Positions 47,682 through 59,927 of a stretch of 64,000 bases of DNA are shown piece by piece. Every line of letters starts with the position of its first letter. Position 1 is the stretch's first letter. The translations under genes were made by a program, and so were the position numbers. The stretch spans positions 164,586,615 to 164,650,614 of the forward strand of contig OX352772.1 in the NCBI GenBank assembly GCA_947095535.1, written 5' to 3'. The stretch is from Poecilobothrus nobilitatus. Lineage: Eukaryota; Arthropoda; Insecta; Diptera; Dolichopodidae. The notes under the pieces are model-generated. The model searched no databases. It worked only from the letters and a program-made list of their open reading frames with translations, and was not told the DNA's origin.

Positions 47682-48102
47682 ATAAAATAATATGTAAAAA
47701 AAATATTTTTTAAAATATGCTTTTATCGAAACCAAATTCGCCCCCTAAAAAGTAGAAAATAAAATTGATTGCAAAACTTTAGCTTTTTTGACTGTTATAA
47801 TATAAAAGTGAATTGCTAGTGCAAGCATTTTGAACTGTTATAATATAAAAGTAAATTGCTGGAATAAAGTTAAATAAAAATCTAGGAAATTTGAGGTTCG
47901 TGTTTCTTTTTTATTCCAGCAATTTACTTTTATATTATAACAGTCCAAAATGCTTGCACTAGCAATTCACTTTTATATTATAACAGTCAAAAAAGCTAAA
48001 GTTTTGCAATCAATTTTATTTTCTACTTTTTAGGGGGCGAATTTGGTTTCGATAAAAGCATATTTTAAAAAATATTTTTTTTACATATTATTTTATTTTA
48101 TA
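47682..48102. repeat. Near-perfect palindrome, arms about 187 bp
   Basis: 47682-47867 and 47911-48100 are almost exact reverse complements around a loop of about 43 nt. Each arm contains two copies of ACTTTTATATTATAACAG and the segment TCGCCCCCTAAAAAGTAG (or its complement). Confidence 0.95.
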
Positions 48103-48605
48103 CTTTTTAGTTTTAAATGAAACACATAATTTGAATTTAAAAATATGGGATATTTTTTATTCATACATAAATTAATTATTGTTTCTGATATAAAATACGT
48201 TTTATAATTTTATACCAAATGTTTAAGTAAATTAAGAGATGTTAAATCGATTCCATTACAGCAAGAGTAAAAATTTTTTATTCCAGTATGTAATTCATAA
48301 ATAAAGAAAGTACCTCGCAGGGTAAAATATGTACCAAAATACTGTGATTATATAAATATTACAATCCAACAACATAACTCGAATGAAAATGATATATACA
48401 TAAATGTACTTTACTGTATATTTCTATAGTATACTATTAGTAGTATATCGTATATCCAAACAAACATCTAACCTCGAACACCTACCTACCTAATCGCTTA
48501 ATAAGATCATGCAGTAAAAAATGTTGACAAATATCTTGATTTAAATTATAAACAAATGGAGCGGAACAAAATAATTTAGGAAATTAGTTTAACATAATAT
48601 TATGT

Positions 48606-48846
48606 GTATCCAGCCATTGGTGCGGTGGTTGACGCACCGCTTCTCATTCATAAGGGAATGAGAGGTCTCAGGTCCGATTCCCGGCTGGGTACAATAATTA
48701 TAATATAAAAAAAAAAATATTCATATATCGCAATATGTAAATACTTTATAATATATCATTATATCACGTACACATTCCTACCAGGAAACAAGGGTTATAG
48801 CTACCACATTTATGTACCACGGTACCTGAATATAAATAAATAAATA
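48606..48846 (+). mobile_element. tRNA-derived SINE with 10-bp target duplication
   Basis: CAGCCATTGGTGCGGTGGTTGACG (A-box part: TGGTGCGGTGG) and GGTCCGATTCCCGGCTG (B box, pairing with the CAGCC start) form a tRNA-like head. The tail ends in TAAATAAATA. AATATTATGT flanks both sides (48596-48605, 48847-48856). The opposite foldback arm (about 52506-52520) has one uninterrupted AATATTATGT, the empty site. Confidence 0.88.
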
Positions 48847-49589
48847 AATATTATGTACATACGTACGTACATATTTACATACGTAGTTTTAATTTTTTGT
48901 GTTGACAAATCATAATGCGTAATAGATTTTTTGTTTGTAAATCATAACGCGTAATGCGCAAAAGCATAATTTTGTAATGATCTTTACTTTTTATATTCTT
49001 TTCTATGTACAAAAATAATATTATGTAGGTACATAAAATTTTATTTAAAAAATATTGATGAATAGAGTTAAAAAAAAAAAAAAAAAAATTATACATAATA
49101 CGAATTGGATTCGAACCACAGTCCACATATTAACACTCACTTTCAAGACCTGTACACTTTCCTCTGCACCGTATATGCATTAATTCAATATGCATTAAAG
49201 AATGTTGACAGCAAATATTTTGATTTAAATACTAAACAAATGTTGTAAACAAAATAACTTAGCAACATACATAAAAATATTATATGCATGGATTGTGTTT
49301 TGCTAATTATGCTAATACAAAACACCAGGAAAGATCAAAAATATAATGTGTATGTTTGTATGCATGAATAAGAGATAAAAATGTAAGTTTTAAATTGATA
49401 TATACAAAAATGTATACATATTTTATTCAAAAAATGTTGATGAATAGATAGTTAAAAAAAAAAAAATGTTGCATGTGAACTGGATTCGAACAACATGATC
49501 CCCACTTTTGAAACCTGTACACTATCCTCTGCACCATACTACACTTACAAATGTTGCTAACAGATTACGAAGATAATAAAAAGCGTGAC

Positions 49590-49600
49590 AGAATGACAAA

Positions 49601-49643
<43 letters not shown>

Positions 49644-49645
49644 AC
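49590..49645. repeat. (TAAA)n microsatellite
   Basis: About 14 tandem AAAT/TAAA units at the inner end of the left foldback arm. The right arm has a shorter TTTA run at 51358-51376. Confidence 0.9.
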
Positions 49646-51349
49646 CGACAGCGACGAGTTAATATAAAAGCATATAATAAAGTTTTTTTTTAAGAATAAG
49701 CAAAAACAGTTATTTAAGTAGGGTGTGCAGTTTATGCTCTCAGATTAGCTGTTAGTATAACTCTAACTGATCAATAGTAATCAACTAAACAAATTTTCAT
49801 CAACAAATTGAATTAACACATAACGTCGTTTAGTAACACTCTAACACAGGTAAATTATGACTAAATCAGTTAAGTATTATAATTTACTAAATGATTTAAC
49901 TGATATGCTTGTTTTAAACATAAAAGTCTGATACTACTATTTATACTTTTAAGTGTATTTAACAAAGTATTTAACTATTAAATATTGTATTTTTATTTTT
50001 CTAATAAAATCTTATTATTTTATCGAAAAAAAAAATTAAAACCCAAAATTTTTAGCAATTTGTTTATTTTTTATTTTGAAATGTTTAGATTTCTTAACAT
50101 TTCCGTTTTTGTTAAATATAAAGCGAAAGAAAGTTAACTGTCACTGGGTATAAGAGTACACTTACTATTTAATTATGTTTTCGTATTAATAATATGAGCA
50201 TTGAGCACTACGAAAAAGTACATAATTTTATTGCTTAAAACATTGTGTACGTTTTAAATAAAATAACTGTTTGCACAATTTTTAACGTTGTGATATATTT
50301 ATTTTATTTTTTTCTCTTCCTTTAACATCAAACAAAATGCTTAAAAAAATCCTTATTTTTTAATAAAATTATCTAACTTACCTTTGCACTTTTTTGAAAC
50401 TTACTTTTCTTAAAAATTTGAGACCATGTAAACTAGCTGAATCTAAATATTTTAAAAATGCTATTACGAAAATTTGAGTTGCTGTAACGACGTTCATTTT
50501 CTTTATTAGTATTTTTGAACAAACTAATCATTTACATAAATAATTTTACACAAAATACATAACCTTCCATACTTATTGGTAGATTTTCTTGATTTCTTAC
50601 AAAATATTATATGGCTGTTTATACCGTAATATAAATAACTTATGACTAAAATTAAACTATTAATGAATCAACCACCCTAAATATGCGTAATAAGTAATGT
50701 ACAATCATTTAATTAAAGCCTTTTCTTAATAATGAGTTTTTAATTATATGTTTGTAATAAAAATATATGGGAACACCTAAATATTGTTATTATAATATGT
50801 AATATTTGGTTACAATATTATAAATAATAATCTTTTCTGTTGAATTTATGCGAAAATATAATATTGAAAACATGTTCATGGGTAATATGGAAAACTAAAA
50901 AAAATAATGAAAAAAACTTACAGCGACCGTCAAACCACATTAAAAACAAAATGTGGTAAACTAACAGAAACCTTAAATATTAAATATCTTTTTTGTACAA
51001 ATTTCTATGAAAAGTACAAACTTTTGTTAAATAATGCGCATATAATAGCATTAATTAATGTGCAGTTACAGCATTGCATTCGAAAAGATAGTGCGGTTTT
51101 CTTTAAAACTAATTTTATGTTAAAACTAATTTCAATTATTACATTTTGTCGCGCTAAATTTTTGTTACTTTCTATTTTCCTGAATTATTATGACATGATA
51201 TTTTGATCTAAAATAGGTACAATATAATGATTAAAATTAAAAAACCTTAATATGAGCTGTAAGGTCGTATAGATTAAACAATATATGAATTTATTATTAT
51301 TAGATTCTTATTATATGCTTTTATTATATGCTTATATATTAACTCATCG
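49646..51349. other. Central region of the foldback-like element
   Basis: 1.7 kb of AT-rich DNA. The only sizeable frame (50907-51206, plus, 99 codons, starting MKKTYSDRQTTLKTKCGKL) has a hydrophobic C-terminus and no motif I know. AACTGATTTAGT-type short inverted motifs occur near 49860-49910. Confidence 0.45.
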
Positions 51350-52703
51350 GTGTCGGTTCATTTATTTATTTATTTGTCATTCTGTCACGCTTTTTATTAT
51401 CTTCGTAATCTGTTAGCAACATTTGTAAGTGTTGTATGGTGCAGAAGAAAGTGTGCAGGCTTCAAAAGTGGGAGTCATGTTGTTTGAATCCAGTTCACAT
51501 GCAACTTTTTTTTTTTAACTAACTATTCATCAACATTTTTTGAATAAAGTATGTATATATTTTGTATATATGAATTTAAAACTTAAATTTTTATCTCTAA
51601 ATTTGTGCATACAATACACACGCAATATATTTTTGATCTTTTCTCGTATAATAGTATAATATTGATGTCCATTACACATAGTGTTTTGTATTAGCAAAAC
51701 ACAATACATACAATATTTTTATGTATGTTGCTAAATTATTTTGTTTACAACATTTGTTTAATATTTAAATCAAAATATTTGCTGTCAACATTCTTTAATG
51801 CATATTGAATATGCATGGTTAAAAATTAAGATTTTATGTTCGTAATATGTAATATGTTCAGAAAATATTTAAGAATTGTATAGTGCAGAGGAGAGTGTAC
51901 AGGTTTTGAAAGTAAGGGTAATTGTGGTTCGAATCCAATTCGTGTACGTATATGTTTTTGTTTTTTTGTTAACTGTATTCATCAACATTTTTTTAATAAA
52001 ATTTTATGTATAATATACACATATTATTTGATCTTTCCTCTTATAATAATTTAGTTCAATATATCTTGATGTGCACATGTGTTTTGTATTAGGATTTAGC
52101 AAAACACAAAATATATAGGTACAATATTTTTATGTTACTAAATTATTTTGTTTTAAAACATTTGTTTAGGATTTAAATCAGAATACTTATTTGTTGTCAA
52201 CATTCTTTATTGCATATTGAATATGCATAGCCTTAAAAATTAATGTTTTATGTGTTTTATTTAGGAACATTTATTATGTATATTGTCTCAATAGATATAC
52301 ATATAAAATTTTATTTAAAATAATTCCAATTGCCAAATTCAAACTACATACATACATACATAATATTTTTTTTGTATATATACACATAGTAAAGAATATA
52401 AAAAGTAAAGATCATTTCAAAATTATGCTTTTGCGCATTACGAATATGATTTACAAACAAAATTTTGTCAACACAAAAAATTAAAACTACTTATGAAAGT
52501 ATGTACGTACGTACATAATATTATGTTAAACTAATTTTCTAAATTATTTTGTTCCGCTCCATTTGTTTATAATTTAAATCAAGATATTTGTCAACATTTT
52601 TTACTGCATGATCTTATTAAGCGATTAAGTAGGTGTTTAATAAAAAAGAAACACGAACCTCAAATTTTCTAGATTTTTATTTAATCTTATTCCAGCAATT
52701 TAT

Positions 52704-54290
52704 TATACCCGTACGATAGGATCGGGTATAATAAAATTACTCCTCCGTTTGTAACACCTCGAAATAAGCGAGCTAGATATACCTTCAAAGGTATGGATCG
52801 GATCAGAAAAAAATTCTAAGACTTTTGAGCCATGTCCGTCCGTCCGTCCGTCCGTCCGTCAGCACGCTAACTCAAAAACTAAGAAAGCTAGAATCTTGAA
52901 ATTTACCCAAAATATTTTGGGAGTAATTTGTAGGTTCCCTATTTTTTTTGGTTGAGTTTGGACCAAGCCTTAGGGTAGCTCTCGAACACCTAACTTTTAG
53001 ATCCCCACATTTTTTTTGCAATAGAGCTATGAAATTTTAACTACTGATAGATCTCACAAAAATATTAATTTTATTTTTAATAACTTTTTTTTGTAGCCCC
53101 ACCCGTTACGGAGCTACAGCTCCCCAAAGGTTCAAAAAAGCTTTATATTTAAATTGTTATAGCACAAGTTGTATAAGGTATATCTTCATTTTGAAAAAGC
53201 CAAACGATTACTATTTTCATTAGCTTTAAAAGTATATATACAATAAATATATATTTTTGGTATACGGTGTCTTAATTTACCGTTATGCGAAACTCAAATT
53301 TTGCAAAATTCTTTAACCCTTCCATCTTCTAAACGGTTAAAGTTGGAAACTTGAAATTTTGACAGAAGTTAGATCTTTGAAAATAAGTATGAGTCATTTC
53401 AGAAATTTTTTTTGTATCACCCCCCGTTTAGGAGCTGTAAGGCTTCAAAAACTGAAAATTTTCTAGTTTTAAACACCTGTAACTTGAACACCTGTTAAAA
53501 TTTTTTTGAAGTAATACACAAAAATTGAAGCTTCAACATTATACTCTTATTTCTGTTAACAACTTTTTTTAATAATATAGGGTTACTTTATAATTGACGA
53601 AAGTGTTAGTTGATTTTTTTCAAATTTTCGAACAAATTTCTTTAAAACGAATTTTTTCCATTTTGTTTTACTCGATAATTTGAAATTGTTGAGGATATAA
53701 TGCGTAGTACATAAAAATGTAAATAAATAAACAACATAACGGTTGCTTGAAGAATTTTTATTATTATTTATATGATATTGATATATATACATACTTATAT
53801 AATATCATGTTTATTTACATATCGTATATGTCACTAGTGAATGAATGATAAGAGTATATATGTATATTATATAGCGCCGTATTTACATACATATATGTAT
53901 TTTATTGTACTTATAAGAAATTATTCTGTCAATGGAATATTTAAATATAATATAATATAATATTTAAAATTATATTTACTATTTTGTACTAAGAAAATTT
54001 AATATACATTTACCGCTTAGTATTAAATGTTACTATAGAATATTTGAAAAAGTTTTGGATTGATAATCGTTATGTGGAAGGTTAGAATCTGCTTTAGAAG
54101 AATGTACATATAAACATATAGTTTGAATACATGTACAACCCATAAGTTCTAGAAATTATAAAATTCACCCAAATTATTTTAGAATACTAAAATATTAAAA
54201 AAATAATATTGTAGGCAGAGTGACTGTGAACATACTAACGGTTCGTACGGGTATCTAAGAGTTGACAAAGTCAACTGTATTCTTCCTCGT
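52704..54290 (+). mobile_element. HINE family A, copy A3
   Basis: TATACCCGTACGATAGG to CTTCCTCGT, 1,587 bp, with GTCC run, 3' ATIR CGTACGGGTAT and perfect hairpin AGTTGAC AAA GTCAACT. It is inserted in the outer tip of the right foldback arm, splitting CAGCAATTTA from TTTTATATTATAAC. Confidence 0.9.
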
Positions 54291-54345
54291 TTTTATATTA
54301 TAACAGTCCAAAATACTTGCGCTAGCAATTCACTTTTATATTATA

Positions 54346-54855
54346 ACTAAAGATCATCCTATACATAGATTGTTCACCTAGAACAAAAATTGTAAATAAA
54401 TTTCTTATATTTTTTTCTGATCTGTACGACCCCGTATAATAGTACACAAATTTGTACTACAAAAAAGAAGACATTTGTATACTTTTTACTAATTATTATC
54501 AAAGACATTAAATATATTTATTGTCTCTGCTGTTATACTCAATATTCTTCCTATACTATATATATTTCTGTTCGAATTTTGCTCTTTAAATTAAATATTT
54601 CCTCTCTATCCATTTAAATCTATATGCTTTCATAGGAAAATAAAAAAAACTAGGTATTTTTTTTCATTCTTTTTTATGTAAGTATATGCGATATTCATAC
54701 ATTCACTTGCATACTTTATAAAATAGAAACGATTTATAAATGATCATATTTTGTTATTATATATATGTATTTTATTATTTAATTCCTTAATGTAGAATAG
54801 CAAATGATCAATGAATATTATAATATTGATGATGATTGCTTATGCGGGCTCTTTT
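54346..54855. other. Non-coding spacer
   Basis: AT-rich, with no gene or known repeat seen. Confidence 0.5.
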
Positions 54856-57720
54856 TAGCACATTTCCAAAAATTTTTTGAAAAAATGTTCTTATTAGTTT
54901 CACTCTGTCCGTCCGTCCGTCCGTCCGTCTGTTTACAAAACTTCTACACCGTTAAAGATAGAGAAAAAAAATTTTAACCATAGGTAGGTCTCATAAAAAA
55001 AACGAGGAAGAATACAGTTGACTTTGTCAACTCTTAGATACCCGTACGAACCGTTAGTATGTTCACAGCCTGTCACTCTGCTTACAATATTATTTTTTTA
55101 ATATTTTAGTATTTTAAAATAATTTGGGTGAATTTTATAATTTCTAGAACTATGGGTTGTACATATATTCAAACTATATGTTTATATGTACATTCTTCAA
55201 AAGCAGATTTTAACCTTCCACATAACGATTATCAATCCAAAACTTTTTCAAATATTCTATAGTACCATTTAATACTAAGCGGTAAATGTATATTAAATTT
55301 ACTAAGTACAAAACAGTAAATATAATTTTAAATATTATATTATATTATATTTAAATATTCCATTGATAGAATAATTTCTTATAAGTACAATAAAATACAT
55401 ATATGTATGTAAATACTGCGCTATATAATATACATCTATACTCTTATCATTCATTCACTAGTGACATATACGATATGTAAATAAACATGATATTATATAA
55501 GTATGTATATATATCAATATCATATAAATAAAAATTCTTCAAGCAACAGTTATGTTGTTTATTTAATTACATTTTTTTGTACTGCGCATTATATCCTCAA
55601 CAATTTCAAATTATCGAGTAAAACAAAATGGAAAAAATTCGTTAAAGAAATTTGAAAAAATCAAGTAACACTTTCGTCAATTATAAAGTAACCCTATATT
55701 ATTAAAAAAAGGTTGTTAACAGAAATAAAAGTATAATGTTGGAGCTTTAATTTTTGTGTATTACTTCAAAAAAATTTTAACAGGTGTTCAAGTTACAGGT
55801 GTTTAAAAATAGGAAATTTTCAGTTTTTGACCCCTTACAGCTCCTAAACGGGGGGTGATACAAAAAAAAATTCTGAAATGACTCATACTAATTTTCATAG
55901 ATCTAACTTCTGTCAAAATTTCAAGTTTTCAACTTTAACCGTTTAGAAGATGGAAGGGTTAAAGAATTTTGCAAAATTTGAGTTTTGCATAACGGTAAAT
56001 TAAGACACCGTATGCCAAAACTATATATTTATTGTATATATACTTTTAAAGCTAATGAAAGTAGTAATCGTTTGGCGTTTTCAAAATGAAGATATACCTT
56101 ATACAACTTGTGCTATAACAATTTAAATATAAAGCTTTTTTGAACCTTTGGGGAGCTGTAGCTCCGTAACGGGTGGGGCTACAAAAAAAAGTTATTAAAA
56201 ATAAAATTAATATTTTTGTGAGATCTATCAGTAGTTAAAATTTCATAGCTCTATTGCAAAAAAAATGTGGGGATCTAAAAGTTAGGTGTTGCAGAGCTAC
56301 CCTAAGGCTTGGTCCAAACTCAACCAAAAAAAACAGGGAACCTACAAATTACTCCCAAAATATTTTGTGTAAATTTCAAGATTCTAGCTTTCTTAGTTTT
56401 TGAGTTAGCGTGCTGACGGACGGACGGACGGACATGGCTCAAAAGTCTTAGAATTTTTTTCTGATCCGATCCATACCTTTGAAGGTATATCTAGCTCGCT
56501 TATTTCGAGGTGTTACAAACGGAGGAGTAATTTTATTATACCCGATCCTATCGTACGGGTATAATAATTTTGTGGAACAACTTTTTCATGTAGCCCCCCC
56601 CCATTACGAAGCTACAACCCCTCAAACTTTGAAAAAGCCCTATTTTTAAATGCATATATCTTATATTCTGCTTAAGATTTTTTCAATCTGAAAACGTCAT
56701 TCGACAGGTATTTCTTTTATCTTTGTAAATTAATATCAAAATTATACAATTTTTTTAAATTTAGTATTTAAATTTACCGTTATGTGAAAACCAAATTTTG
56801 CATGATTTTTCTACTTTCATAACTCCGGCACGCTTCTAGATAGAAGCTTGAAATTTTGAGGCAAGAAAGAACTTTTAGAATTAGTATAAGTTTGCTCAGA
56901 AAATTTTTTCGGACCACCCCCTGTTTATGAGCTATTAGGGCTTAAAAATTGAAAATTTGCTATTTTTAAACACCTGTAACTTAGGAACGTGTAAATATTT
57001 TGCTTCTGCAAGATATAAAAATTAAAGCTACAATAATATATTTTTACGTGTGTTAAAGGTTTATTTTAATTGTAAAGGGTTCCAAAGTTGCAGCTCTTCA
57101 AAATTGCGAAAAAGCCCCATTTTCAGATGTATATATCTCGGGCTCTGCGTAATAATTTTGCAATCTAAAACCGCCAGAAGATCGAAAATTTTATTATCTA
57201 TATAAAACAGTATCAAAATTATGTAATATTTTGTAATTTACTATTTAAATTTACCGTTATGTGAAAACCACATTTTGCATGAAATTTCTTTTTTCATAAC
57301 TCCGGCACCCCTTTAGATAGGAACCTGAAACTTTGAGACAAGAAAGAACTTTTAGAATTAGTATAAGTTTCCTCAGAAAATGTTTTGGTAACACCCCTTC
57401 TTTAAGAGTTATTACGCCTCAAAAATTGAAAATTTGCTATTTTTAAACACCTGTAACTTAGGCACCTGTACAAATTTTTCTTCGGCAAGACATGAAAATT
57501 AAAGGTTCAATAATATATTTTTACGTGTGTTAACGGCTTTTCTTAGTTATATAGGATTCCGGACTTACGGCCCCTCAAAATTTCAAAAATGTCCTATTTT
57601 CACATTTTTTCTTATTACATGAAATTTTCAAATTTTTGTGTAAGTCACACTTCTAAACAGTTTGTATTGAGTTTTGGAAATGTACGCTTTTAAAAACCGT
57701 TGGTTTACATTCTACCTTGT
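54856..57720 (+). mobile_element. HINE family B, copy B3, interrupted by A4
   Basis: B sequence at 54856-55001 and 56564-57720 is collinear with B1 (two internal units). A complete family A element lies in it in opposite orientation. TAGCACATTTCC start, GTCC run (54908) and TACCTTGT end are all present; one base of the 3' ATIR is changed (GTAC for GTGC). Confidence 0.9.
55002..56563 (-). mobile_element. HINE family A, copy A4 nested in B3
   Basis: 1,562 bp in reverse orientation, ACGAGGAAGAATAC to CGTACGGGTATA on the plus strand. Comparison with B1 (28965-28980) and B2 (42003-42015) shows the uninterrupted sequence CATAAAAAAAATAATTTTG. The insertion therefore fell between two A (TT on the element strand), with one terminal T at each end counted as element sequence. 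Confidence 0.92.
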
Positions 57721-58263
57721 TTGTTATTGTTTTGGTGAAACATATTTTGTTTTTTTTAAGTTTTTAAGAACCCGCGCTTTTTCATTTCTTGAATAATAAA
57801 AAATTAAGAAGAACTTGGTGAAATAAATTGTACGATTTTTTATTTAATTTAAAACAAAAAAAATCTTATAAAAAAATTAACGGAAAACGGTTACATTTAA
57901 AATGTAAGTTAAATAATTTTTTTTTTTCATTGTAATATCAATTTATAAGTAAGTTAGTTTTCGTTGGTTCAAAAAAAAGTTTTTCTTTAAATAAATTTTC
58001 ATTTTCATTTTTAATTTGTTGTAAATAAGTAAGTGAAATACATTTTAAAATAAAATGGGAATTGACGATTAGATGTAAAACTAGATGTACTACTAGATGT
58101 GAACTAGATTCAGTGTATTTTTACGTACCTATTACATATTCAAAATGTAATAATACACTGAATACACTACATCTAGTTTAACATATAATCGTGAATCACT
58201 ATAATAAAGGTATTCATCATTAGATGTAAAACTATCCCCATTATAAGGGATTCTTAATATTAA
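57721..58263. other. Region upstream of the P-like transposase
   Basis: No coding sequence. 58060-58225 contains inverted and direct copies of CTAGATGT and TACACTGAAT (ATTCAGTGTATT...AATACACTGAAT), which could be remnants of terminal or subterminal repeats of the P-like element. Confidence 0.45.
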
Positions 58264-59620
58264 TTGAATAAAAAATTAGCAAAAATGTGTCCGAAATTAA
58301 CAAAAAAGCACATATTTCCTAATTCTTTTGAAAGGATGAATGTTAAGTTGGGAAGCCAAATTTTTAGCAATTCAGTTGCTGCTGCCATAAAAACTCTAAT
58401 ATCCATAAACAAATTTGTTTCTAGAAAAAACTGTGCTTCATTCACTGCTGAATTTATATTCAAAATTAACAAATTGTTTGATTGCCTTAACAGCAAAAAA
58501 CTATACAACAAAAATCCAAATCGTTCGGCTTTGCAAAAAAATAATGTCAATGGAAAATATTTAAAAGAAATGATACAATACTTTAAAGAAATAAAACCAA
58601 AAACAACAAAGAAAATTTATTGCATTGATGGCATGGTACAAAGCCTTACCGGCGTTATCAAATTAAGTGAAGACATGTTTGCCTCTTACGATCAAGCTGA
58701 GTGCTTTTATTTATTATTATCGAGACTTAATCAAGATGCATTGGAAAATTTGTTTGCTTTGGTTCGTTACAGAAATGGCTGCAACAATAACCCATCAGTG
58801 GCAGAATTCAGTAATGTTTTAGCAAAAATCATGTCAATAAAATTAATAAACCATAAGTTTGAAAATTCCAAATGCGAAGAAGATGACGCAGAATTTATTT
58901 GTGATGAGTTAAAAGATTATGAAATAAAAGAAATCAATTCCGAATCTAATATTGATGATACATTTGATGAAACTGATAATCAAATAACGAATTTCATTAA
59001 AGATTATAATGAAGTAAATGCTAATTATATAGAAGAAAGAAAGATATGTATGTGGCTATGTGGCTAAAGATATATACATATTATATAAAAAGATTACCTG
59101 CAATATATGTAATATTTTATTTTTGAAAACATCTGATGATATTTTATCGCTTGATTCAGAACAATTTATTTTTGAGAAAAATTATAAGAATGATTCGGAA
59201 ATATTTTACTTGAAAGCTCCTACAGAAATAATATTTGAAATAACTCAATTTCACATAAGAATATTTGATAATTATTTTGCTCAAAATTGCCATCACAAAA
59301 ATTTACATAAAAAAATCCTGACGATATGCTTGGAAGCCACAAGAAGCTCTATAAAATTGAATACATGGTTTAGTGAAAATGAGCAATGCTTTAATCATAA
59401 AATAAAGTTTTTGGAACTATTAATAGCGCTTTTATTAAAAAAGGAAGCAAAATGGTTATGCGAGAAACTGCTTAACACTGAAAAACAAAAAAAGGAAATA
59501 CAAGAAAAAGAAAATGCAAAAAAAAGAAAATACGAAAAAAATATTTCGTTTGGAAATAAAGCATCTTATGATAATAAAAATAATCCTAATAAAAAAAAAA
59601 TAAATATTATTAAAAGTTAA
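58264..59620 (+). pseudogene. P-superfamily (P element/THAP9-like) transposase, C-terminal half
   Basis: Two adjoining frames (58264-59067, 59060-59620), about 450 codons. The first has KLTKKHIFPNSFERMNVKL and SQIFSNSVAAAIKTL, matching the region after the GTP-binding insertion, then FDCLNSKK. The strongest P-family signature follows: LLSRLNQDALENLFALVRYR, then NGCNNNPSVAEF. The second has a CNIC finger and a Lys-rich C-terminus. The step between them lies at a CGYVAK-like motif where TGTGGCTA is duplicated, a single frameshift. The N-terminal THAP domain, GTP-binding region and most catalytic acidic residues upstream are missing. The transposase cuts and pastes P-like DNA using GTP as cofactor. 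A domesticated host gene is possible, but the frameshift and truncation argue against it. Confidence 0.85.
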
Positions 59621-59927
59621 ATACGATCTTTGTTAAATACTTAAATTATAATACTAAAACTATCTGTAAATATTTTAACTAATAATGTAAATAAAAAATT
59701 AAATCTAGTAGTTTCTGTATATAAATATTTAATAAATTTTCTGAAGTTTCTATCATAATGTAAATAAGTGTAAATATGTATGTAAATAAAAAACTATATG
59801 TAATAATGTTTTATTTAATTTCTTTGTAATGTAATTAAACATTAATATACATAGTTTTTCTTTTTTATTATCTTAATTTTTTCCTATGTTTTTAATTTGA
59901 AGTGTTTTTTAATACATAAATCCTTTT
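59621..59927. other. 3' flank of the P-like gene
   Basis: AT-rich; several AATAAA signals (for example near 59689 and 59786) could serve as polyadenylation sites. No terminal inverted repeat was identified. Confidence 0.45.

Larger units (their letters stand above)
47795..54345. mobile_element. Foldback-like element with long composite inverted repeats
   Basis: 48475-49640 and 51350-52640 are inverted copies, and the outer segment 47862-47912 matches 52638-52695 inverted. Each arm is built of tandem units of about 400 bp: roughly two on the left and three on the right. Each unit starts near TGCAGAGGAAAGTGTACAGG and includes a GGTTCGAATCC box and TTGTTGACAGCAAATATT. The outer tip is GTTATAATATAAAAGTGAATTGC on the left and its complement on the right (54300-54345, beyond HINE A3). 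The central 1.7 kb (49640-51350) has no recognisable transposase. Long inverted repeats made of tandem units are the Foldback/Galileo pattern. Confidence 0.65.

Noticed and set aside
50907..51206. 99-codon frame as the transposase of the foldback element
   Set aside because: Too short, with no catalytic or DNA-binding motif; kept only as an unassigned frame.
58260..58550. Minus-strand 96-codon frame
   Set aside because: Shadow of the P-like transposase on the plus strand.
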